The notes: generated from the letters alone by a model not told the origin. 6,014 nt of DNA from Candidatus Corynebacterium faecipullorum (GCA_019114925.1 DXEO01000099.1:1-6014); one strand, 5' to 3'; counted from the first letter of the stretch, positions 1 through 5,828 are shown. Numbers and translations: made by a program.

Positions 1-529
1 CCCCGGCACCCATGTGGCAGTCAAGGCCTTCATGAAGAACGGAATTGACTGGGTGGTGGAAGACAACCTGGAGGACCTCGTCACCGGAATGAACCGCATT
101 GCACCTGAGGACTCCCCCACCATTGAGGTAACCCAACTTAGAAAAGTCCTGGAAGATCGCGATTCCCAGCTGGATAACCCCTTCAGCAAAGACGCCCAAG
201 TCAACTACCTCCGCGTTGCCCGCGGATTCTTAGGCGACAAGCTCATTCGCGTTGCTCCCCCGCACCGAATCCTGGATGACACCAAAGGCCCTCTCATCGC
301 AGTGCGATTGAAGTTCCTCACCCGGAAGACGCTGGGTGGCCTGGAAACCAACCTGAACGGCCAGTGCCTTAACCCCGATGGCACGGTACTCCCCGGCCTC
401 TATGCCTGCGGCGAAGCCTCCGGTTTCGGAGGCGGCGGCATGCACGGCAAGAATGCTCTGGAAGGCACCTTCCTGGGCGGGTGCATCCATTCTGGCAAGC
501 GCGTGGGCGAAGCTTTGGCGCGCGGATAG
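1..529 (+). CDS. FAD-binding dehydrogenase (KstD-like flavoprotein), C-terminal part
   Basis: The gene runs in from the left edge: the reading frame is open from position 2 (Pro-Gly-Thr-His before the GTG at 14), so that GTG is probably internal. About 175 codons are visible, ending in TAG. The C-terminal block GLYACGEASGFGGGGMHG followed by LEGTFLGGCIHSG is the FAD-contacting end of the fumarate reductase/3-ketosteroid dehydrogenase fold. The upstream stretches NPFSKDAQV, LIRVAPPHRILD and RKTLGGLETN match my memory of the actinobacterial 'FAD-binding dehydrogenase' subfamily. Proteins of this fold reduce or desaturate C-C bonds using FAD in the cytoplasm. The substrate here is unknown, and calling it a steroid dehydrogenase would go beyond the evidence. 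The N-terminal Rossmann GxGxxG motif lies outside the window. The next gene starts 27 bp downstream on the same strand, so the two may be co-transcribed. Confidence 0.85.
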   Translation, partial: PGTHVAVKAFMKNGIDWVVEDNLEDLVTGMNRIAPEDSPTIEVTQLRKVLEDRDSQLDNPFSKDAQVNYLRVARGFLGDKLIRVAPPHRILDDTKGPLIAVRLKFLTRKTLGGLETNLNGQCLNPDGTVLPGLYACGEASGFGGGGMHGKNALEGTFLGGCIHSGKRVGEALARG

Positions 530-539
530 CACGGTTTTC

Positions 540-548
540 TAATACTGT
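540..548 (+). promoter_or_regulatory. Possible -10 element for the 557-1840 gene
   Basis: The 27-bp gap between the two left-hand genes contains TAATACTGT. This can be read as a -10 hexamer either at 540-545 (TAATAC) or at 543-548 (TACTGT, fitting TANNNT). The second reading ends 8 nt before the ATG at 557, compatible with a leaderless transcript. A weak -35-like TTGGCG lies at 515-520, inside the upstream gene. No purine-rich Shine-Dalgarno sequence lies in front of the ATG. This is an inference from a short motif; read-through from upstream is the alternative. Confidence 0.25.
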
Positions 549-556
549 CGGGCACT

Positions 557-1840
557 ATGAACCTCGCTAGGAACGTCCGTATCGACGTGGAGAATCCCTT
601 CTTCACCACGTCCCGCTTCGTCGCCGCCCCCGCGGAACTCACCGTGGGCGAGATGATGATCATCGTCCACGCCGCGCTCGGCCTTGAACCCTCTCATCCG
701 GGAATCCTCGTGGGCGAGGAAGGCACGCCGATCGACGTCCTCACCATCATTGACCAGGACTTTTTCGAGACCTTCCGGGAGGTGGCGCACTACCACCCCT
801 CGGAGGGCGCATGGAATATCAGCATCAGCGTGGCGGACACCTCACGCGTCGTCATGGGCCTGCCAGCCCTCATCGCCGGTGAGGGCCCCGATCTCATGAG
901 TGAGCTGGGCAGTGCCGAGGCTATGTTCAAGGTGGTCCTCGATGTCCAGGCGACCATGGCCTACATGGCTGTGCCTACTGAGAGCATGGAGCGCATCTTC
1001 GCACTCTTCCCTAACTTCACGCTAGACCAAATCCATCAGCGCCTCACCACGTTCTTCCCGCCGGCCGTGGCGCAGCGCCTGGCCACAATGGGCACGGAGG
1101 CTGCCAACCTGGAGGGCGGCACCAAGCCCGCGTTGCCTGGGGATCTCCCCCTCGACCCCTTCCGCTCCACGCCCTTCGAGGACATCCCGGTGCCCTCCTC
1201 GGAGATGCTGGAGGAATGGCGCGCGGAAATCCACGAGGCCTACCCGGAGCTGCGGCCTGACTATGAGCTGCCGGTGCTTGACGACGCCATCGCCGCCCAC
1301 GTAGGCCAACGCGTGCGTGAATACCTCGAGGTCATCGAAGAATTTCCGCGCCTCACCGGGGCCGGCTACCTGAAGCAGGCGGCTGTCTCGCGCCTGAAAG
1401 AAGGCCTCAACAGCCCCAATGATTTTGATGAGGTCAAGCGCGAGGACTACCACCAGCCGCTGTTGAACCTGCGCGGATTCCTCACGGACCTGGACTGGGT
1501 CAAGACCACAACAACGCAGATCAAGCTCACCAAATATGGCCGCAAGGCCATGAGCGATCCGCTCTGGGCAACGCAGGTCATCCTGAACAACATCCCTTAT
1601 GCCTACGCCGAACCGGAAGGTATTCCTCAGCTCTCCTTCGAACTAGTCCATTTATTCCGCGGTGAGTGGGAGTTCAACCCGGAATATGACTACACGCACG
1701 CCATCACCCGCGATTTGCTGTTCACGCTGGGCATTCTCGAGGATGATTCCACATTCCCTGACATCACCGATGGCTGCGAGGGCTTCCTCGGTGAAATAAT
1801 CACCAAGGTGCGCCAAGAACTGAACCAAGAGCTGGATTAA
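557..1840 (+). CDS. Hypothetical protein, divergent pRiA4b ORF-3-like domain plus C-terminal helical domain
   Basis: A complete 427-residue soluble protein with no signal peptide or membrane segment. Residues 5-50 read like the opening of the plasmid pRiA4b ORF-3 (IS1096 TnpR-like) family: two beta strands, then the LTVGEMMIIVHAALGLEPSH helix, matching the family's 'L-x-x-L-H-x-x-I-Q-x-A-x-G-W-x-x-x-H' pattern. Residues 86-130 keep the later pattern, with a W-x-I-x-I-x-V strand and then GLPALIAGEGPDLMSELGSA where the family usually has 'G-x-x-x-x-P-P-E-D-x-G-G'. Residues 140-250 form a Pro/Glu-rich linker. Residues 251-345 (with KLTKYGRKAMSDP at 323-335) resemble the winged-helix-like tail seen in some actinobacterial relatives. 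Function is unknown; the old 'resolvase' label for this family is not supported biochemically as far as I know. The ATG at 557 is the first in frame, and no Shine-Dalgarno sequence precedes it. The domain assignment is recalled, not searched. Confidence 0.8.
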   Translation: MNLARNVRIDVENPFFTTSRFVAAPAELTVGEMMIIVHAALGLEPSHPGILVGEEGTPIDVLTIIDQDFFETFREVAHYHPSEGAWNISISVADTSRVVMGLPALIAGEGPDLMSELGSAEAMFKVVLDVQATMAYMAVPTESMERIFALFPNFTLDQIHQRLTTFFPPAVAQRLATMGTEAANLEGGTKPALPGDLPLDPFRSTPFEDIPVPSSEMLEEWRAEIHEAYPELRPDYELPVLDDAIAAHVGQRVREYLEVIEEFPRLTGAGYLKQAAVSRLKEGLNSPNDFDEVKREDYHQPLLNLRGFLTDLDWVKTTTTQIKLTKYGRKAMSDPLWATQVILNNIPYAYAEPEGIPQLSFELVHLFRGEWEFNPEYDYTHAITRDLLFTLGILEDDSTFPDITDGCEGFLGEIITKVRQELNQELD

Positions 1841-1891
1841 CTCCAAGGCACGGTCTTCTCGACACCATACCTAGGCGCCGAACTGCCCGAT

Positions 1892-1957
1892 CTGCCAAAC
1901 TTTCCGCTCAGTATTCACTGAGCGGCTGTAGTTTCGTCAACTAGGGCAGTTGGGGCC
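1892..1957 (+). repeat. Repeat A, copy 1 (66-bp hairpin repeat)
   Basis: This 66-bp unit matches 2453-2518 at 59 of 66 positions without gaps, counted by eye. Its core is a perfect 9-bp inverted repeat, CCGCTCAGT at 1904-1912 and ACTGAGCGG at 1917-1925, around a 4-nt loop. An outer 8-bp pair, AACTGCCC at 1881-1888 and GGGCAGTT at 1944-1951, brackets it, so the structured unit really spans 1881-1957. It begins about 40-50 bp after the stop of the 557-1840 gene and could act as that gene's transcript end, although no T-run follows the stem. Confidence 0.8.
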
Positions 1958-1966
1958 GCCATCTAA

Positions 1967-2075
1967 CCCGACTTAGGTCACAGGGCAAGCACCGCAACGT
2001 CACTGTTAACACTGCTGCCTGGTGTTGTGCGGCGGTGGGGTGGGGTTGTTCCGCGTTAAATCCGCCTAGGTCAGG
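1967..2075 (+). repeat. Element B, copy 1 (MITE-like, degenerate right end)
   Basis: This 109-bp unit matches 47 of its first 50 positions to 2308-2357 and stays similar to the end at 2415 with a one-base length difference. The left terminus CCCGACTTAGGTCAC is intact. The right terminus, ending in CCTAGGTCAGG, has drifted from the ideal complement seen in copy 2, suggesting that this copy is older. It begins 9 bp after repeat A copy 1 and abuts palindromic element C. No coding capacity is apparent. Confidence 0.75.
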
Positions 2076-2077
2076 AA

Positions 2078-2184
2078 GGCGTTCTACAAAAGGCATCTTT
2101 GGGTCTAAAAACGCCATGTGCACTGAGTAAATGGCGTTTTTAGCCGTGAAAACGCCTTATGACTGATGCCTTTTGTCAGACGCC
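2078..2184. repeat. Palindromic element C with alternative stem pairings
   Basis: The outer arms are imperfect inverted repeats: 2086-2097 (ACAAAAGGCATC) is the exact complement of 2165-2176 (GATGCCTTTTGT), and the match extends outward through GGCGT/ACGCC with three mismatches between. Inside lies a perfect 13-bp stem, CTAAAAACGCCAT at 2105-2117 with ATGGCGTTTTTAG at 2131-2143. The 3' arm of that stem can instead pair with AAAACGCC at 2149-2156. The 107-bp length with terminal inverted repeats suggests a small non-autonomous element; a structured RNA is the alternative. No second copy is in this window. Confidence 0.6.
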
Positions 2185-2259
2185 CTTTGTCAGTTGTCTC
2201 CCGCATGTCGATGGAAACACGCAGACGTTGCGCGTTACGAGAGGAGTGACGAAGGTAGT

Positions 2260-2298
2260 CCGTTTCGTGAAGATACGTGCAATGCTTTACGGAAACGG
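2260..2298. other. Imperfect hairpin in the unique stretch
   Basis: CCGTTTC at 2260-2266 pairs exactly with GAAACGG at 2292-2298. The stem continues inward as GTGAAG at 2267-2272 against CTTTAC at 2285-2290, with one G-T wobble and one bulged G at 2291. The loop is 12 nt. This is the only structure I see in the 2185-2307 stretch between elements C and B copy 2. No T-run follows on either side, so a terminator role is not indicated. Confidence 0.4.
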
Positions 2299-2307
2299 TC
2301 ATTGCGA

Positions 2308-2415
2308 CCCGACTTAGGTCATAGGGCAAGCGCCGCAACGTCACTCTTAACACTGCTACCTGGCGGTTTTCGCGGTTGAGGTGGGGTTTTCCGCACCAAA
2401 ATGACCTAAGTCGGG
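2308..2415 (+). repeat. Element B, copy 2 (MITE-like, perfect 15-bp terminal inverted repeats)
   Basis: This is a 108-bp unit with perfect 15-bp terminal inverted repeats: CCCGACTTAGGTCAT at 2308-2322 and ATGACCTAAGTCGGG at 2401-2415. It is a direct repeat of 1967-2075. Size, sharp inverted termini, lack of coding capacity and a second diverged copy nearby fit a miniature inverted-repeat transposable element. No convincing target-site duplication is visible: only a single A borders both ends. No transposase with matching ends is present in the window. Confidence 0.75.
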
Positions 2416-2452
2416 ACGTCTAAGCACACGCCTAGACACAAAACTTCCCAGA

Positions 2453-2518
2453 CTGCCAATCTTTCCGCTCAGCATTTACTGAGCGGAGCTGGTTTCGTCA
2501 ACTAGGGCAGTTGGGGCC
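2453..2518 (+). repeat. Repeat A, copy 2, abutting the leuS hairpin
   Basis: The second copy of the 66-bp repeat. Its core stem is CCGCTCAG at 2465-2472 with CTGAGCGG at 2479-2486 (8 bp perfect, loop CATTTA). Weak outer pairing ACTGCC (2452-2457) with GGCAGT (2506-2511) is kept. The right edge, GGGGCC, runs directly into the GC-rich hairpin at 2514-2535, so the repeat supplies or overlaps part of the transcription-end structure of leuS. Most differences from copy 1 lie just 3' of the core stem. Confidence 0.8.
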
Positions 2519-2535
2519 CCGATTTATCGGGGCCC
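2514..2535. terminator. GC-rich hairpin at the leuS 3' end, possible bidirectional terminator
   Basis: GGGCCCCGAT at 2514-2523 is the exact complement of ATCGGGGCCC at 2526-2535, giving a very stable stem with a tight T-rich loop. It lies 7 bp past the leuS stop codon. Reading with leuS (minus strand), no U-run follows the stem. Reading on the plus strand, TTTTATTT follows after 5 nt, which is closer to an intrinsic terminator and would stop transcription coming from the left. A terminator role in the leuS direction is inferred from position and stem stability. Confidence 0.6.
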
Positions 2536-2555
2536 GGTGGTTTTATTTGACCACC
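2536..2555 (-). other. Second hairpin enclosing the leuS stop codon
   Basis: GGTGGT at 2536-2541 is complementary to ACCACC at 2550-2555, leaving an 8-nt loop that contains the leuS TAA (2543-2545 on the minus strand). It sits immediately next to the stem at 2514-2535, so the two stems could stack. It may be chance in a GC-rich codon context. Confidence 0.35.
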
Positions 2556-5392
2556 AGGTTGACCATGCGGCCGGGTACGTAGATCTCCTTGACTACGTTC
2601 TTGCCTGCAGTCAGCTCAGCGATGCGCCCATCTTCCTTGGCAATGCCCACGACCGTGGCTTGATCGGCATCGGCCGGGATCATTACGCGTGCCTTGACCT
2701 TGCCGTTAATCTGCACCGGAACCTCAATCTCGTCGTCGACGAGGTACTTCTCATCGAACTCCGGGAAGGATTCGTACGTGATGGTCTCGTCATGGCCGAA
2801 GCGCTTCCACAGTTCCTCCGCAATGTGCGGGGCAACAGGGGAGACCAGCTGCGCCAACGGCTCGACGGCCTTACGCGGAGCACCCTTCGGATAGGTCTTG
2901 GTCAGGTAGTTCACGTACTCGATGAGCTTGGCCACCACGGTGTTCAGGCGCAGGTTCTCGTAGTCATCACGCACGCCGGCGATGGTGCGGTTGAGGTGCT
3001 TTAGGTCATCTTCGGAGAGCTCTGCGTCCGTCGTGCACAGCTCGCCGGAGTTCTCGTCGACGGCTAGGCGCCACAGGCGCTGCAGGAAGCGCTGCGCACC
3101 GACGACGTCCTTGGTTGCCCATGGGCGGGAGGTATCCAGCGGGCCCATCGACATCTCATAAACACGCAGGGTATCGGCACCATAGTCGCGGCAAATCTCA
3201 TCCGGGGCCACGGAGTTCTTCAGGGACTTGCCCATCTTGCCGTACTCCTGGTTGACCTCTTCACCGTTGTAGTAGAACTTGCCGTCCTTCTCCTCAACCT
3301 CGGCGGCTGGGACGTAGACGCCGCGGGAATCGGTGTAGGCATAGGCCTGGATGTAGCCCTGGTTGTACAGGCGGCGGTAGGGCTCCTTGGAGCTCACGTA
3401 ACCCAGATCGAAGAGGACCTTGTGCCAGAAGCGGGCGTAGAGCAAGTGCAGCACGGCGTGCTCAACGCCACCGACGTAGAGGTCAACGCCACCCGGGTCG
3501 TTGGCGCCGTGCTCTTCTGGGCGCGGTCCCGTCCAGTAGCGCTCATTCTCCAGATCACAGAAGATCTCGTCATTCGTCGGATCGATGTAGCGCAACTGGT
3601 ACCAGGAAGAACCTGCCCATTGCGGCATGACGTTGGTATCGCGGTAGTAGGTCTTGGGGCCATCCCCAAGTCCCAGGTCCAGCTCCACCTCAACCCACTC
3701 GCGGGCCTTGGCCAGCGGCGGCTGCGGGGAGGAATCGGCATCATCCGGGTCGAAGGAGACCGGCTTGTAGTCTTCTACCTCCGGCAGCTCGATGGGCAGC
3801 ATCGACTCTGGCAGCGGGTAGGCCTGGCCGGCCTCGTCGTAGACGATGGGGAAGGGCTCGCCCCAGTAACGCTGGCGGGCAAACAGCCAGTCACGCAGCT
3901 TGTACTGGATCTTCTCGCGGCCCACACCCTGTTCCTCCAGCCACGGGATGATGGCTGCGATGGCCTCATCCTTGGACATGCCGTTGATGTCTAGGGAATC
4001 GTTGGCGGAGTTCACGGCCTTGCCGGACTCCGTGTAGGCCTCCTTGGTGATGTCGCCGCCAGCGACTACCTCAGTAATCGGCAGGCCGAAGACGGTAGCA
4101 AACTCGTAGTCACGGGTATCGTGCGCCGGGACCGCCATGATGGCGCCGGTACCATAGCCGGTCAGAACGTAGTCCGCGATGAAGATCGGGACCTGCTTGC
4201 CGTTGACCGGGTTGGTGGCATAGGTACCCAGGAAGACACCGGTCTTTTCCTTGTTCTCCTGGCGCTCCAGATCGGACTTCGCGGCAATAGAAGCACGGTA
4301 GGCTTCTACGGCCTCCTTCGGATCATCGTGGCCGAAGGTCCAGCGCTCATCCACATCATCCTCGTAGGGGATGGGGGAGAGGAGGGCGTCGACAAGCTCA
4401 TGCTCTGGGGCCAGCACCACGTACTCCGCGCCGAAGAGGGTATCCGGGCGAGTGGTGAAGACATCGATGTTATAGCCCTCAGCGTGGAAGGTGACCTCCG
4501 CACCGCGGGAGCGACCAATCCAGTTGCGCTGCATGGACTTGACCTTCTCCGGCCAATCCAGAAGCTCCAGGTCATCGAGAAGACGGTCGGAGTAGGCGGT
4601 AATGCGCATCATCCACTGCGACAAGTTCTTGCGGAAGACCGGGAAGTTACCGCGCTCGGACTTGCCCTCCGCGGTGACCTCCTCATTAGCCAGTACCGTG
4701 CCCAGGCCCGGGCACCAGTTCACGGTGGAGTTGGACAGGTAGACCAGACGGAACTCATCGAGTGCCTTGCGCTGCTCTTCCTTGCTGAGGTCCGCGTAGT
4801 AGCGGCCGTCCTTGGTGGTGCGCTTGCCCACCTCAAGCTCCTTGATGAGCTCAGAAATTGGGCGCGCCTTCTGCTGCTCTTCATCGAACCAGGAGTTATA
4901 AATCTGCAGGAAGATCCACTGCGTCCACTTATAAAACTCCGGGTCAGTCGAGGCCAACGAGCGGCGTGGATCATGACCCAGGCCGAGAAGACCCAGCTGG
5001 CGGCGCATATTCTTGATATTCGCCTCCGTCGTGGTGCGCGGGTGCGTACCCGTCTGGATGGCGTACTGTTCTGCCGGCAGACCAAAGGCGTCATAGCCCA
5101 GCGTGTGCAGGACGTTCTTGCCCAGCATGCGTTGATAACGCGCGTAGGTATCCGTAGCGATATAGCCCAGCGGGTGGCCCACGTGAAGGCCCGCGCCGGA
5201 AGGGTAGGGGAACATGTCCTGGATGTTCATCTTCTCCGCGGGAAGTTCCTTACCCTCCTCCGCGAGCGGACCGACTGGGTTCGGCGCATTAAAGGTGCCG
5301 TTGTCCTTCCAGTACTGCTGCCAGGCGCTTTCAATCTGCGCGGCGAGCTCCGGCGTGTAGCGGTGGGTGGTGTTATCGCTCGGGTTAGTCAT
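2543..5392 (-). CDS. leuS: Leucyl-tRNA synthetase
   Basis: Cytoplasmic class I synthetase that charges tRNA-Leu with leucine using ATP. It has 949 residues, close to the length I recall for corynebacterial LeuRS. The HIGH signature is HVGH at 70-73 after FPYPSGAGL. The KMSKS loop is KMGKS at 719-723, with Gly replacing Ser. The CP1 editing domain lies between, with the threonine-rich TTRPDT at 313-318 and MAVPAHDTRDYEF at 419-431; Asp428 matches the conserved editing aspartate. NWIGRSRG is at 290-297. The tRNA-binding helical domain is about 790-865, and the C-terminal domain begins near VPVQINGKVK (891-900). After WCP (Cys227) the second CxxC of the E. coli zinc knuckle is absent, and residues 171-215 are a charged insertion; both look lineage-typical. 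The ATG is the first possible start after an in-frame TGA 18 bp upstream, and no Shine-Dalgarno precedes it. It appears to be transcribed alone. Confidence 0.98.
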   Translation of the reverse strand: MTNPSDNTTHRYTPELAAQIESAWQQYWKDNGTFNAPNPVGPLAEEGKELPAEKMNIQDMFPYPSGAGLHVGHPLGYIATDTYARYQRMLGKNVLHTLGYDAFGLPAEQYAIQTGTHPRTTTEANIKNMRRQLGLLGLGHDPRRSLASTDPEFYKWTQWIFLQIYNSWFDEEQQKARPISELIKELEVGKRTTKDGRYYADLSKEEQRKALDEFRLVYLSNSTVNWCPGLGTVLANEEVTAEGKSERGNFPVFRKNLSQWMMRITAYSDRLLDDLELLDWPEKVKSMQRNWIGRSRGAEVTFHAEGYNIDVFTTRPDTLFGAEYVVLAPEHELVDALLSPIPYEDDVDERWTFGHDDPKEAVEAYRASIAAKSDLERQENKEKTGVFLGTYATNPVNGKQVPIFIADYVLTGYGTGAIMAVPAHDTRDYEFATVFGLPITEVVAGGDITKEAYTESGKAVNSANDSLDINGMSKDEAIAAIIPWLEEQGVGREKIQYKLRDWLFARQRYWGEPFPIVYDEAGQAYPLPESMLPIELPEVEDYKPVSFDPDDADSSPQPPLAKAREWVEVELDLGLGDGPKTYYRDTNVMPQWAGSSWYQLRYIDPTNDEIFCDLENERYWTGPRPEEHGANDPGGVDLYVGGVEHAVLHLLYARFWHKVLFDLGYVSSKEPYRRLYNQGYIQAYAYTDSRGVYVPAAEVEEKDGKFYYNGEEVNQEYGKMGKSLKNSVAPDEICRDYGADTLRVYEMSMGPLDTSRPWATKDVVGAQRFLQRLWRLAVDENSGELCTTDAELSEDDLKHLNRTIAGVRDDYENLRLNTVVAKLIEYVNYLTKTYPKGAPRKAVEPLAQLVSPVAPHIAEELWKRFGHDETITYESFPEFDEKYLVDDEIEVPVQINGKVKARVMIPADADQATVVGIAKEDGRIAELTAGKNVVKEIYVPGRMVNLVVK

Positions 5393-5828
5393 GGTTAGAC
5401 AGTGTAGTCACCGAACGGACATCTCCCCAGTTAGACCCAGGCAAGCCGCATTCTGCTCCGTAGCACGGACACGCGACTGCCGACGCCCCCCTTGTTCCCC
5501 CTAGGCATCGCCTTTAAAATTATCATTGTTCTACTGTTCTACATTTGACTATTCCAAGGTTCACCAGTCAACGAACAAGGACGCAGAGCACCGACCCACC
5601 GGACGTTCAGGCAAGGCGGTTAAAGCGATGACCAGCATTCCGGCCACATAGTGCGTGCGGTAGCTGCCGGAATCTTGAGCCACAACCCGGAGCCTTTCTC
5701 ACAGCCAAGCAACACAGAGTATCTGACTTCCGGGACAGACGTTGTATCGCTACTGGAGAGGGAAGACCGCTTGTGATGATTAATGCGGTTACTTCGGCAC
5801 TAGCATGCACGCTTAAAGCGCCGAGGTT
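5393..5828. other. Intergenic region upstream of leuS, possible gene debris
   Basis: About 435 bp with no gene I can support. It holds the leuS promoter candidates, an AT-rich patch at 5512-5550 containing a tandem TGTTCTAC repeat (5527-5542), an 8-bp inverted repeat (ATTCCGGC 5637-5644, GCCGGAAT 5666-5673) and a small palindrome CGCTTAAAGCG at 5810-5820. Two short minus-strand frames overlap here: a 67-codon ATG frame (5810-5607) and a 40-codon GTG frame (5683-5561) preceded by AGAAAGG. Neither resembles a complete protein; together they could be remains of one decayed gene lying downstream of the 5829-6014 gene. Confidence 0.6.
5401..5406 (-). promoter_or_regulatory. Candidate leuS -10 element, leaderless start
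   Basis: On the minus strand TACACT fits the corynebacterial -10 pattern TANANT and ends 8 nt before the leuS ATG. The bases between contain no purine-rich Shine-Dalgarno. Transcription starting at or within a few bases of the ATG would fit both facts. No good -35 hexamer is visible 16-19 bp further upstream. An alternative -10, GATAAT at 5519-5524 (minus), would give a leader of about 120 nt. Confidence 0.4.

Larger units (their letters stand above)
1841..2542. other. Gene-free, repeat-rich intergenic region between convergent genes
   Basis: About 700 bp lie between the stop of the 557-1840 gene and the stop of leuS. I see no credible coding sequence on either strand: the open frames here read through the repeats and merely echo them. 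The contents in order are repeat A copy 1, element B copy 1, palindromic element C, a stretch of about 120 bp holding one imperfect hairpin, element B copy 2, repeat A copy 2, and the hairpins at the leuS end. The A copies share one orientation, as do the B copies, but the order is A-B then B-A. A single tandem duplication therefore does not explain the layout. Confidence 0.8.

Noticed and set aside
2260..2305. H-type pseudoknot from the 2260-2298 hairpin loop pairing with 2300-2305
   Set aside because: Only one base would remain to span the full-length first stem, which is sterically implausible, so the two pairings are better seen as alternatives.
1941..2353. Two minus-strand open frames (2123-1941 and 2353-2105) that share a similar peptide, VTLRxLPxDLSRV
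   Set aside because: The shared peptide is simply element B copies 1 and 2 translated in the same frame; the frames cross repeat boundaries and show no gene-like features.
2179..2379. Plus-strand 68-codon frame starting at 2173
   Set aside because: It runs from unique sequence into element B copy 2, has no ribosome site or recognisable motif, and has an unusual composition for this genome.
1881..2518. CRISPR array or complete insertion sequence
   Set aside because: Only two copies of each repeat with irregular spacing, no spacer-repeat pattern, and no transposase reading frame.
4121..5398. A 425-codon plus-strand open frame antisense to leuS, with others at 3422-3994 and 2537-3004
   Set aside because: They lie wholly or almost wholly opposite a clearly real leuS, have no recognisable domains, and arise from the codon bias of a GC-rich gene.
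5400..5515. Leucine-rich leader peptide or T-box controlling leuS
   Set aside because: The only short frame in this stretch (ATG near 5504, minus strand) has no run of leucine codons, and I see no T-box-like conserved sequence before a terminator.
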